DNA of 5,615 nt from JAKLDO01 sp035354435 (lineage in GTDB: Bacteria; UBP6; UBA1177): assembly GCA_035354435.1 (NCBI GenBank), contig DAOQAY010000168.1, positions 1 through 5,615 on the forward strand, read 5' to 3'. Of the stretch, positions 1 to 5,615 are shown in pieces (the stretch's first letter is position 1; every line of letters starts with the position of its first letter). The translations under genes and the position numbers were made by a program. The notes beneath the pieces were generated by a model that did not search any database, was not told the DNA's origin, and worked only from the letters and a program-made list of their open reading frames with translations.

Positions 1-1
1 C

Positions 2-958
2 AGAATAATTTCGTATGGTCTTCATAATTACAAGAATCGTACTTCCGGCGAAAAGATTTCCTTCACAAAAAAGGGAAAAAAATACATTCAGTCACGGAGC
101 GACCTGTTTCTTGAAGTGAAAACCGTGGTCAGATATTTTACTATCAAAAAGTCATTTGAAGAAGATGATCCTCTTTTCTATTCCATGGCAAGAGAACGGC
201 TTGTCTGGGATTGGGGAATCCTTGACAAACTAATGCCGGGAGATTCGATTTCATTTATGATTAAAGGAATATTTGATAAAGATATTCTTGTCTACACTTT
301 TGGAATTTTAGGTTTTTCAGTCAGAAGCACAAGGATGGGTGATTTTACTCTGGCGGCATTCAGAGATACTTATTACGGCGATTATTTTGTAACCGGCAGC
401 AGAATGATGCTTTCTCCGCAGGAACAGTTCAGAACTCCTATCGACTGCGGTCGCATTACAAGCTATTTCGGCTTCAGAAAAGATCCTTTCAACAGATCCA
501 AAAAATTTCACAAAGGTATTGATATCATTGCAAAAACCGATGCGCCTGTCAGAGCTGCCGCTTCAGGCATTGTTTATTATGCAGGAACAAAAAAAGGACT
601 CGGCAACACTATCGTGCTTGATCACGGCGACGGACTTAAAACAGTTTACGGTCATTTGAACCGGTTTCTAATCTCAAGCGGTCAGACCGTTGCAAAAGGT
701 GAAGTTATAGCCGGAGCCGGAAATTCAGGAAGATCGACAGCAACTCATCTCCACTTTTCAGTTCTCGTAAATGGAAAAAATGTGGATCCTCTCCAGTATA
801 CTTATGAAAGAATATGGTACGCTCCGTTTGATATTTCAGGTGAGTTCAGGAATATTTCTATATCGAGAGCGACATATCTTGAAGAAGCGATGGATAAAAA
901 AAAGACAATGACAGTAAATGAACGGCTTGCAGACCTTGCAAATACACCTGTAAATTAA
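2..958 (+). CDS. M23 family (LytM-type) metallopeptidase, 5' end outside the window
   Basis: This is a zinc-dependent peptidoglycan endopeptidase, expected in the cell envelope, where it cuts peptide cross-links. The frame stays open to the left edge, so the true start is outside. The GTG at 116 has no Shine-Dalgarno sequence, and the 38 codons before it read like normal protein (including ISYGLHNYKNRTSGEKISF). Numbered from that GTG, residues 1-100 resemble the region before the catalytic domain in OapA/Csd3-like M23 proteins (LMPGDSISFMI at 39-49). The LytM domain covers about 108-226. Zinc ligands and catalytic residues are present: H132 and D136 (HKGID), H180 (YGHL), H211 and H213 (HLH), followed by VNGKNVDPL. 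It is therefore probably active rather than a degenerate EnvC/NlpD-type activator. Any signal peptide or membrane anchor would lie in the missing N-terminus. RNase J follows after 18 bases, so the two are probably cotranscribed. The family call is firm; the exact bond cut is not known. Confidence 0.93.
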   Translation, partial: RIISYGLHNYKNRTSGEKISFTKKGKKYIQSRSDLFLEVKTVVRYFTIKKSFEEDDPLFYSMARERLVWDWGILDKLMPGDSISFMIKGIFDKDILVYTFGILGFSVRSTRMGDFTLAAFRDTYYGDYFVTGSRMMLSPQEQFRTPIDCGRITSYFGFRKDPFNRSKKFHKGIDIIAKTDAPVRAAASGIVYYAGTKKGLGNTIVLDHGDGLKTVYGHLNRFLISSGQTVAKGEVIAGAGNSGRSTATHLHFSVLVNGKNVDPLQYTYERIWYAPFDISGEFRNISISRATYLEEAMDKKKTMTVNERLADLANTPVN

Positions 959-976
959 CATTTTCCGGAGAAATAA

Positions 977-2611
977 ATGGTATCTCAACTCGAAATTCTA
1001 CCCCTTGGCGGATTAAAAGAAGTCGGAAAGAACTGTCTTTTGATCAAGTATGAAACTGAAGCGATAATGATTGACTGCGGAATGGGCTTTCCCGGCAATG
1101 ACGATTTTATGGAAGATGATTTTTTCATTCCCGACTTTGACATTATCAAAGAGCTAGACATCGATCTTCTAGGCTGTGTGATAACTCATGGACACGAAGA
1201 TCATATCGGAGGCGTTCCGTATCTGCTTCAAAAATTCAATATTCCTGTATACATGACAAAGTTTCCGGCAAAAATACTTGAAGAAAGGATTAACAGATTT
1301 GCAAAATATAAAAACATCAAAGCACTCAGCACAAAAAAGACTCCGCTCATAAAAATGGGACCGTTCACTATTGAAATGATAGATGTACCTCACTCAATAC
1401 CCGAATCGAAGGCACTTATCATAAAAGTGGCGGATTATGTCGTTGTTCACACCGGTGATTTTAAATATGAAGGTCCTAAAATTTCACCTTTTAAAGGGAA
1501 AGTGCCGCATACCGTGGACATTCTTCTTATTGACAGCACAAATATTGAAAACACAGGTCACTCCGAGAACGAAAAATCAATCATCGGCAATATCAGTGAT
1601 ATAATAGGAAATGCATCAGGAAGAGTCATTGCAACAGGTTTTTCTTCAAACGCCGTGAGAATTAACAACATCATTGATATTTCACACAAAAAAGGAAGAA
1701 CTGTCGGACTGCTTGGCAGAAGCGTTAACTCTTACACCAGAATTGCAGCTGAACTCGGGCATATCAAACTTCCTGAATCTGTTTTGACCGAACAGTCAAA
1801 AATAAATAAAGTTCCTGAAAACAAGCTGACACTCATTGTCACCGGATCACAGGCTGAACCGAGAAGTGTCATGAAAAGAATGAGCCTTGATATGATGAAA
1901 TCTGTTTCGATCAGATACGGAGACACGATAATTTTTACTTCAAAGAATATACCGGGCAATGAGATCTCGATCGGCAGAATGATAGACAACCTCGTTGAAA
2001 AAGGTGCCGATGTATATTACGAAAACACCAACCGTATCCATGTGTCAGGACACGCAAAACAGTTTGATATTGTTCAGGCTTTTCATGATATAAATCCGGC
2101 ACTTATTATTCCGGTTCACGGTCACAGGAGATTCCTCGAACTTAGTTCGAAACTTGCGGATAAGAACGGTTTTAATTCACAAGTTATCTCTGACGGAGAG
2201 ATGCTTGCATTCAGAAAAAAGAAAAAATCAGTTGTTTCCCACAAATTCGATCTTACTGTAAAAGTCGTTTCAAACGGCGATCCCGACATGGTTGACATCG
2301 AAAATATCCGTGAAAGAAAAAAGGTTGCAAAAGCCGGCATAATGACCGTCATGATGACTGTCGATTTTCTTTCGAACACACTCCTTGCCAAACCGAGGAT
2401 CGTTTCATCAGGAATCGCAACATCTTCGAGAATGAAGAAAATAGACAGAGAAATCAAAGACTTGATCGAAATTTATTTCAAAGATGAACTTCCTGAAGAA
2501 CCTTTCTGGAAAGATATTGAAGAAGAACTGCGGATCAGAGTGAGAAGACACCTTCTTGCAATACTGAAGAAAAAACCTATAGTCAACGCCATAATCGTCA
2601 ATCTGAACTGA
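977..2611 (+). CDS. rnj: Ribonuclease J (metallo-beta-lactamase/beta-CASP)
   Basis: RNase J is a cytoplasmic two-metal ribonuclease with 5'-to-3' exonuclease and endonuclease activity, acting in mRNA decay and rRNA/tRNA maturation. At 544 residues it is full length; family members are usually about 550. The N-terminus (LEILPLGGLKEVGKNC) matches the family, and the ATG has GGAGA at 967-971, 5 bases upstream. Metal motifs are HGHEDH (H71, H73, D75, H76), H139 in PHSIPES, D161 in HTGDFK and H381 in PVHGH. The beta-CASP insert has DST at 186-188, the IPGNE segment at 325-329 and HVSGH at 355-359. The short C-terminal domain (about 440-544) ends in the family's basic helix and hydrophobic strand (KKKPIVNAIIVNL). 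One oddity is His383 after H381-G382, where remembered RNase J sequences have Glu. It sits second in a tight + strand run between the M23 and Mpg genes. Confusion with RNase Z or CPSF-type proteins is unlikely given the overall layout. Confidence 0.96.
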   Translation: MVSQLEILPLGGLKEVGKNCLLIKYETEAIMIDCGMGFPGNDDFMEDDFFIPDFDIIKELDIDLLGCVITHGHEDHIGGVPYLLQKFNIPVYMTKFPAKILEERINRFAKYKNIKALSTKKTPLIKMGPFTIEMIDVPHSIPESKALIIKVADYVVVHTGDFKYEGPKISPFKGKVPHTVDILLIDSTNIENTGHSENEKSIIGNISDIIGNASGRVIATGFSSNAVRINNIIDISHKKGRTVGLLGRSVNSYTRIAAELGHIKLPESVLTEQSKINKVPENKLTLIVTGSQAEPRSVMKRMSLDMMKSVSIRYGDTIIFTSKNIPGNEISIGRMIDNLVEKGADVYYENTNRIHVSGHAKQFDIVQAFHDINPALIIPVHGHRRFLELSSKLADKNGFNSQVISDGEMLAFRKKKKSVVSHKFDLTVKVVSNGDPDMVDIENIRERKKVAKAGIMTVMMTVDFLSNTLLAKPRIVSSGIATSSRMKKIDREIKDLIEIYFKDELPEEPFWKDIEEELRIRVRRHLLAILKKKPIVNAIIVNLN

Positions 2612-2614
2612 TAC

Positions 2615-2620
2615 GGGGAA
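2615..2620 (+). promoter_or_regulatory. Shine-Dalgarno sequence deciding the TTG start of mpg
   Basis: GGGGAA lies 6 bases before the TTG at 2627 and 3 bases after the RNase J stop. This spacing supports TTG as the start. No in-frame ATG is available before the conserved N-terminal helix of the glycosylase. Confidence 0.7.
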
Positions 2621-2626
2621 CATCCG

Positions 2627-3220
2627 TTGAGACTTGATATCAAATTCTATGAACAGAGTGCTTTGAGTGTCGCAAAAGAACTTCTCGGGAAACATCTTGT
2701 CAGGAAGATCGGCAGACACAGGATAATTACAAAGATCGTTGAAACCGAGGCGTACTGCGGACCGGAGGATAAAGCCTGCCATGCTTTTGATAACAGAAGG
2801 ACCAGCCGGACTGAAACAATGTTCATGCCGGGCGGTCACGCTTACATATATTTAATATATGGACTTAACCACTGTCTCAATATCGTCACAGAAAAATCGG
2901 ATGTCCCCCACGCAGTTTTGATCCGGGCAGTTGAACCCGTGGAAGGACTTGATCTCATTAAGAAAAACAGACCTCTTATAAAAAACATCTATGACTTTAC
3001 CAACGGACCCGGGAAACTCACAAAAGCCCTGAATATCGACATGAACCTCAATGGATATGACATCATAAAAGGAACTGAGCTTTATATCGAAAACAACCCT
3101 GAAATCTCAGAAATTTCAATAGTTAAGACAAAAAGAGTCAACATCGACTATGCCGGAGAATTCAAAGACAAACCTTGGCGTTTCTATATAAAAGACAACC
3201 CGTTCGTATCGAAGAAATAG
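2627..3220 (+). CDS. mpg: DNA-3-methyladenine glycosylase (AAG/Mpg family)
   Basis: This monofunctional glycosylase removes alkylated purines (3-methyladenine, 7-methylguanine, often hypoxanthine) from DNA by breaking the N-glycosidic bond, starting base-excision repair in the cytoplasm. At 197 residues it fits the family's bacterial size. The active site is recognisable against human AAG: ETEAY gives E41, the equivalent of the general base E125, and Y43 of Y127. H52 matches H136. In YIYLIYGLNHCLN, Y75, Y78 and N85 match Y159, the intercalating Y162 and N169. R100 lies in LIRAVEP, and the NGPGKL and KPWRFY segments near the C-terminus also fit. The start is TTG, supported by GGGGAA 6 bases upstream and by the family-typical N-terminus (FYEQSALSVAKELLGKHLV). 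It begins 15 bases after RNase J and is probably translated from the same transcript. A TTG start could hold expression low. I see no operator suggesting alkylation-inducible control. Confidence 0.96.
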   Translation: MRLDIKFYEQSALSVAKELLGKHLVRKIGRHRIITKIVETEAYCGPEDKACHAFDNRRTSRTETMFMPGGHAYIYLIYGLNHCLNIVTEKSDVPHAVLIRAVEPVEGLDLIKKNRPLIKNIYDFTNGPGKLTKALNIDMNLNGYDIIKGTELYIENNPEISEISIVKTKRVNIDYAGEFKDKPWRFYIKDNPFVSKK

Positions 3221-3257
3221 AAGCAATTACCCGACAACCTGTGTCGTATCATATGGA

Positions 3258-3263
3258 TATAAT
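3258..3263 (+). promoter_or_regulatory. Probable -10 element for the 138-residue gene
   Basis: A perfect TATAAT stands 34 bases before the ATG at 3298, in the 77-base gap after mpg. The bases 16-18 upstream hold no good -35 (CAACCT or nearby), and a TG lies one base away from the extended -10 position. The match is therefore to half a promoter only. Transcription would begin near 3270, giving a leader of roughly 28 bases. Confidence 0.4.
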
Positions 3264-3287
3264 TTGTTTAGATATTTGTCATTTACT

Positions 3288-3293
3288 GGAGGG
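3288..3293 (+). promoter_or_regulatory. Strong Shine-Dalgarno sequence deciding the start at 3298
   Basis: GGAGGG followed by four A residues stands directly before the ATG at 3298. The frame is also open upstream to a TTG at 3175 inside mpg, but that start has no such site. The strength of this signal fixes the 138-residue reading. Confidence 0.85.
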
Positions 3294-3297
3294 AAAA

Positions 3298-3714
3298 ATG
3301 ATCGAAGTTGCTGAATTATCTGAAAAAAATGTGCAGAGTGTTTACTGGCATACGACCGTTAAGTCTATAAAAATCTACAAAGAAGCCACTGATTCGGAAA
3401 TTCAGAGAGCAGTTATTGAAGAAGACCGGACTGCGGATTGCGCCCGTTTTGGGGTTGATGAAGATGGTGAGGTTTTCTGGTGGAACGGATCAGTTAACCA
3501 CTCTGGAGTTGCAACCGCTTTGCAAAAGATGTGGATACTGACCGGATTCTGGAATTTTGATAAAAAAGTGTTTCTTTCAAATAACAAGTACTCACAAAAA
3601 CAGCTCGATAGCGAAGCACAAACCCCGGAAGGAAAAAAAACACTGGATACATTAAGAAATTTCTCGACAAATATAAGAACAATTGAAATGGCAAGCGCTA
3701 TTTTGAGGTTTTAA
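3298..3714 (+). CDS. Hypothetical protein, 138 residues, unrecognised
   Basis: I do not recognise this protein. It is a small soluble protein with no signal peptide, membrane segment or cysteine cluster (one Cys, C48). The N-terminal half is acidic and mixed. The middle has a striking segment, FGVDEDGEVFWWNGS (51-65), with an acidic turn and two Trp, then HSGVATALQKMW (68-79). Five Trp in 138 residues (17, 61, 62, 79, 85) suggest a compact fold. The C-terminal third is polar and probably helical. The start is fixed by GGAGGG at 3288-3293; an upstream TTG would overlap mpg and add 41 unconvincing residues. Sampled G+C is about 40%, like the RNase J gene and unlike the AT-rich gene downstream. 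It follows mpg by 77 bases with a likely promoter of its own, and precedes the HhH gene by 119 bases. No function can be assigned. It is probably a real gene, given its codon pattern and ribosome binding site. Confidence 0.8.
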   Translation: MIEVAELSEKNVQSVYWHTTVKSIKIYKEATDSEIQRAVIEEDRTADCARFGVDEDGEVFWWNGSVNHSGVATALQKMWILTGFWNFDKKVFLSNNKYSQKQLDSEAQTPEGKKTLDTLRNFSTNIRTIEMASAILRF

Positions 3715-3720
3715 ATAAAT

Positions 3721-3757
3721 AAAAGGACAAATTGAATTTCTTTTTTGAAAAAAGGAC
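3721..3757 (+). repeat. Short direct repeat and AT palindrome upstream of the HhH gene
   Basis: AAAAGGAC occurs at 3721-3728 and again at 3750-3757, starts 29 bases apart. Between and overlapping the second copy is a perfect palindrome-like stretch at 3740-3754, C plus six T, a central G, then six A plus G. The palindrome covers the putative -35 of the HhH gene, so it could be an operator. In such AT-rich DNA it could also arise by chance. Confidence 0.3.
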
Positions 3758-3772
3758 TGATAGCAGTATAAC
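3745..3772 (+). promoter_or_regulatory. Probable sigma-70-type promoter for the HhH gene
   Basis: TTGAAA at 3745-3750 (5 of 6 to TTGACA) and TATAAC at 3767-3772 (5 of 6 to TATAAT) are separated by 16 bases. Transcription would start near 3779, about 55 bases before the ATG at 3834. No terminator is visible between 3714 and this site, so read-through from the upstream gene is also possible. Confidence 0.45.
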
Positions 3773-3823
3773 ATATTGAACAGGGAAAGAACCGGTCACA
3801 AAAATTGATAACTTTTTAAAATT

Positions 3824-3827
3824 GGAG
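3824..3827 (+). promoter_or_regulatory. Shine-Dalgarno sequence choosing ATG 3834
   Basis: GGAG stands 6 bases before the ATG at 3834. The longer reading from TTG 3822 would place this site inside its own first codons, so ATG 3834 is preferred. ATG 3840 is a second, less well spaced option. Confidence 0.65.
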
Positions 3828-3833
3828 CCGAGA

Positions 3834-4649
3834 ATGGAAATGTCTAAAGAAAGAAACAAAAGAATTTATAAATTAGCTTATGAATATCTCATAGAAATTC
3901 CAGGGGTTAATGTAGTTTTATTAGAAAAATATCTTGCTCCAGATCCGAATCAAAAAGCGAATTCAATGGAAAATGTTTTTAAAAGACTGATCATATCTTC
4001 AGCAAACAGACAAATGTCGCAGAATGTAATCCTTAAAAGAATAAATAATGTTAGTGGTGAAGCCGAAGGTCTTAGAACTGTTCTTTTTAATTTTAACCAC
4101 GAAAAGGTTCTTGAAAAATATAACAATGACTCCCAAGCATTGCTGACAGATATAAAAAAAACAACTTTAATAGAAGGAATAAGAGAAGAAAAAAACAGTC
4201 TGTGGCCAAAATTCTGTGAAACAATTTTAAGTGTCGCAAAATTTCTTTCAAAATTCAAAAACATCGAAGATTTGTCTAAATGGTTTAAATTCTTTGATGA
4301 TGACTCCCGGAGTAGAGTTGCTCTTCCAATGATAATTTCTTTTGAAATAAAAGGAATCGGCTTTGCTCTTGCTTGTGATTTTTTAAAAGAAATCGGATAC
4401 ACAGGTTTTGGCAAGCCCGATGTTCACATTAAAGCGATTTTCAAAGAATTAAACATCGCAAATTCGACTGATGATTATTCTGTTTTCAACGATATTGTAA
4501 GTTTTTCCAATTCTGTAGAAAAAAACTCCTATAATGTAGACAAGCTTTTCTGGCTATGTGCAACCAGAAATTTTTATAACGATAAGATTAACCTTGGAAC
4601 AGATCGAGATGCTTTTTTGAATTACATGAAGAAAGAACTTCAAAAATAA
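3834..4649 (+). CDS. Helix-hairpin-helix protein related to HhH-GPD DNA glycosylases
   Basis: This 271-residue protein looks like a divergent member of the helix-hairpin-helix base-excision family. The evidence is EIKGIGFALACDFLKEIG (171-188), a hairpin with the Gly-Ile-Gly turn, followed after a few residues by GKPDVHIKAIF (193-203). There D196 stands where HhH-GPD enzymes have their catalytic Asp (VDTHV in Nth/MutY-type). The lysine of bifunctional glycosylase/lyases (GxGxKTA) is absent, so any activity would be monofunctional. No Cys cluster for an iron-sulfur centre is seen. A C-terminal segment DKLFWLCATRNFY (236-248) looks conserved-like. The first 160 residues are charged and mostly helical, with no domain I recognise. 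Sampled G+C is about 31% against about 40-44% for its neighbours, which suggests recent transfer. It follows the small orphan gene by 119 bases and ends 2 bases from the convergent WYL regulator. The substrate is unknown; a nuclease or a non-catalytic DNA-binding role is possible. Confidence 0.72.
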   Translation: MEMSKERNKRIYKLAYEYLIEIPGVNVVLLEKYLAPDPNQKANSMENVFKRLIISSANRQMSQNVILKRINNVSGEAEGLRTVLFNFNHEKVLEKYNNDSQALLTDIKKTTLIEGIREEKNSLWPKFCETILSVAKFLSKFKNIEDLSKWFKFFDDDSRSRVALPMIISFEIKGIGFALACDFLKEIGYTGFGKPDVHIKAIFKELNIANSTDDYSVFNDIVSFSNSVEKNSYNVDKLFWLCATRNFYNDKINLGTDRDAFLNYMKKELQK

Positions 4650-4651
4650 AC

Positions 4652-5605
4652 CTACTCCCCAAACCTTTTCACACTTTCTTTAATTCTTTCCATCCACTGA
4701 ATTCTGAAATCTTCGGGACTGACGGCTTCGGCATACGGGGAAAAGCCGAGTAGATGATATGTGATCTCGGTGTAATCTCCGACTGGAATTGTCATTTCAA
4801 TACAGGGTTTTCCCTGAAAAGTCTTTTCCGCAATTTTCTGTTTCGGATGCCAATGGCGGTTTTTCACAAGGTGCAGAATAGGTTCATAAAAACGGACTGT
4901 CACTTCTATTGTGTCATCTGTTTTAAAGATACCGTAGCCATGGTGAAGATAATTCCCGAGCATTTGTTCATCGATGTCTCTTGAAAATGGTTCCGCTTCC
5001 GCAAATTCACCAAGTATTTTTGTAATTCTTGAAACAAAAAAGGTTCTGATCTCATTCGATTCTCTGCACCATGCAAGTACATACCATTTGCCACTGTAAC
5101 AGAGTAGGTGCCACGGCTCGATCGTTCTTTTTGAATCAACGCCGTAAGCATTGGAATAATTGATGTCAAGAGCAGTGCTCGTCTGCATCGAATCAATGAT
5201 CCTTGTGACTGTTTCAGCATTGAACGGCTCTGTATCTGAAAATTCATAGCTAATCCTGTTGATGACTTGAGAATAATCCTTGAGATATATGTCTTCAATT
5301 TCACTAAGCATTTTCTTTGATATGACCGGCAGAAGAGAAAGATTATCTGCCATTTTTGAAGCAAAAAGATAAAAAAGAAGGATCTTTTTATCTGCATAAT
5401 TTAAAATATTCCACGGTTTGAGATAGACATATCCTCTTTTTTCGGCTGAATATTCAATGGGGGCTTTCATCGCCTTCATTTCCTGAACATCCCGTTGAAC
5501 CTGACGGGGAGTGATCTCAAACTTCTCAACTATCTTTTCAGTCGTCACTTTTCCATTTCTGATTATCTCATCGTGAATAAAAACGATCCGGTAAATGCTC
5601 GACAT
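4652..5605 (-). CDS. HTH plus WYL-domain transcriptional regulator
   Basis: This 317-residue regulator binds DNA through an N-terminal winged helix-turn-helix (about 15-62; TTEKIVEKFEITPRQVQRDV at 21-40) with the wing ending in KRGYVYL. The WYL domain covers about 135-205, with PWHLLCYSGKWYVLAWC (164-180) and the arginines in RTFFVSRI (187-194). The signature reads W-Y-V rather than W-Y-L here. A C-terminal extension (about 230-315) matches the WCX layout of this family. WYL domains in other bacteria sense nucleic acid or nucleotide ligands and control DNA-damage or phage-defence genes (PafBC, CapW/BrxR, DriD), but the target here is unknown. The length is complete. The ATG has GAGGT 5 bases upstream on the minus strand. 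The gene is convergent with the HhH gene, with 2 bases between the stops and no terminator hairpin, so the two 3' ends may overlap as transcripts. Divergently placed targets would lie just right of the window. Confidence 0.93.
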   Translation of the reverse strand: MSSIYRIVFIHDEIIRNGKVTTEKIVEKFEITPRQVQRDVQEMKAMKAPIEYSAEKRGYVYLKPWNILNYADKKILLFYLFASKMADNLSLLPVISKKMLSEIEDIYLKDYSQVINRISYEFSDTEPFNAETVTRIIDSMQTSTALDINYSNAYGVDSKRTIEPWHLLCYSGKWYVLAWCRESNEIRTFFVSRITKILGEFAEAEPFSRDIDEQMLGNYLHHGYGIFKTDDTIEVTVRFYEPILHLVKNRHWHPKQKIAEKTFQGKPCIEMTIPVGDYTEITYHLLGFSPYAEAVSPEDFRIQWMERIKESVKRFGE

Positions 5606-5610
5606 GTCAG

Positions 5611-5615
5611 ACCTC
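5611..5615 (-). promoter_or_regulatory. Shine-Dalgarno sequence of the WYL regulator
   Basis: Read on the minus strand, GAGGT lies 5 bases before the ATG at 5605-5603. It supports that start and shows the gene is complete at its 5' end, although its promoter is outside the window. Confidence 0.75.

Noticed and set aside
2408..2839. Open minus-strand frame of 143 codons across the RNase J/mpg junction
   Set aside because: It is antisense to two well-supported genes, has no ribosome binding site and no recognisable protein features.
3232..3246. Inverted repeat CGACA/TGTCG after mpg as a terminator
   Set aside because: The stem is only 5 base pairs with a 5-base loop, and no T tract follows.
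3175..3297. Longer reading of the small gene from TTG 3175, overlapping mpg
   Set aside because: No ribosome binding site at 3175, whereas GGAGGG stands right before ATG 3298. The extra 41 residues overlap mpg in another frame.
3740..3754. AT palindrome as a rho-independent terminator of the small gene
   Set aside because: The stem has only one G-C pair, essentially no loop, and no T run after it.
3822..3833. TTG 3822 as the start of the HhH gene
   Set aside because: It would put the GGAG at 3824-3827 inside the coding sequence. ATG 3834 has that site at correct spacing.
3950..4414. Open minus-strand frame of 154 codons inside the HhH gene
   Set aside because: It is a shadow of the AT-rich HhH gene; the + strand reading has the ribosome binding site and the HhH motif.
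4625..4651. Bidirectional terminator between the convergent HhH and WYL genes
   Set aside because: A weak TGAAG/CTTCA stem lies just before the HhH stop, but it is short and is followed by A residues rather than T on the + strand.
4906..5397. Open minus-strand frame of 163 codons within the WYL gene
   Set aside because: It is a shifted frame of the WYL regulator, whose own frame is complete and recognisable.

Overview
The window is densely coding: six genes on both strands, with no RNA genes, CRISPR array, insertion sequence or gene-free stretch longer than about 120 bases. Starts are ATG or TTG behind recognisable Shine-Dalgarno sequences, so it is bacterial. Hand counts on sampled lines put most genes near 40-44% G+C. 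RNase J and an OapA/Csd3-like M23 peptidase occur in many phyla, so I do not name the organism. A low-to-moderate-GC, probably Gram-negative bacterium is a guess.

Left part (2-3220), all on + and tightly packed with gaps of 18 and 15 bases: a 5'-truncated M23 (LytM-type) cell-wall peptidase, a full-length RNase J (metallo-beta-lactamase/beta-CASP ribonuclease), and a 3-methyladenine DNA glycosylase of the AAG/Mpg family starting at TTG. All three keep their catalytic residues, although RNase J has His where I expect Glu in its last metal motif. They look like a housekeeping operon joining wall remodelling, RNA decay and base-excision repair.

Middle part (3221-4649), also on +: a 138-residue protein I do not recognise, with its own probable promoter and a strong ribosome binding site, followed after 119 bases by a 271-residue protein. 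The second carries a helix-hairpin-helix and an Asp-containing segment, as in HhH-GPD DNA glycosylases, but belongs to no well-known branch. Its sampled G+C is about 31%, clearly below its neighbours, which suggests recent acquisition. A promoter-like pair overlaps a short AT palindrome upstream of it.

Right part (4652-5605), on -: a complete HTH plus WYL-domain transcriptional regulator that ends 2 bases from the HhH gene, tail to tail. Its promoter and probable targets lie outside the window to the right.

The most interesting region is 3298-4649: an orphan small gene and an AT-rich glycosylase-like gene between a classical alkylation-repair glycosylase and a WYL regulator. A role in repair or in defence against modified DNA is possible but is inference only.
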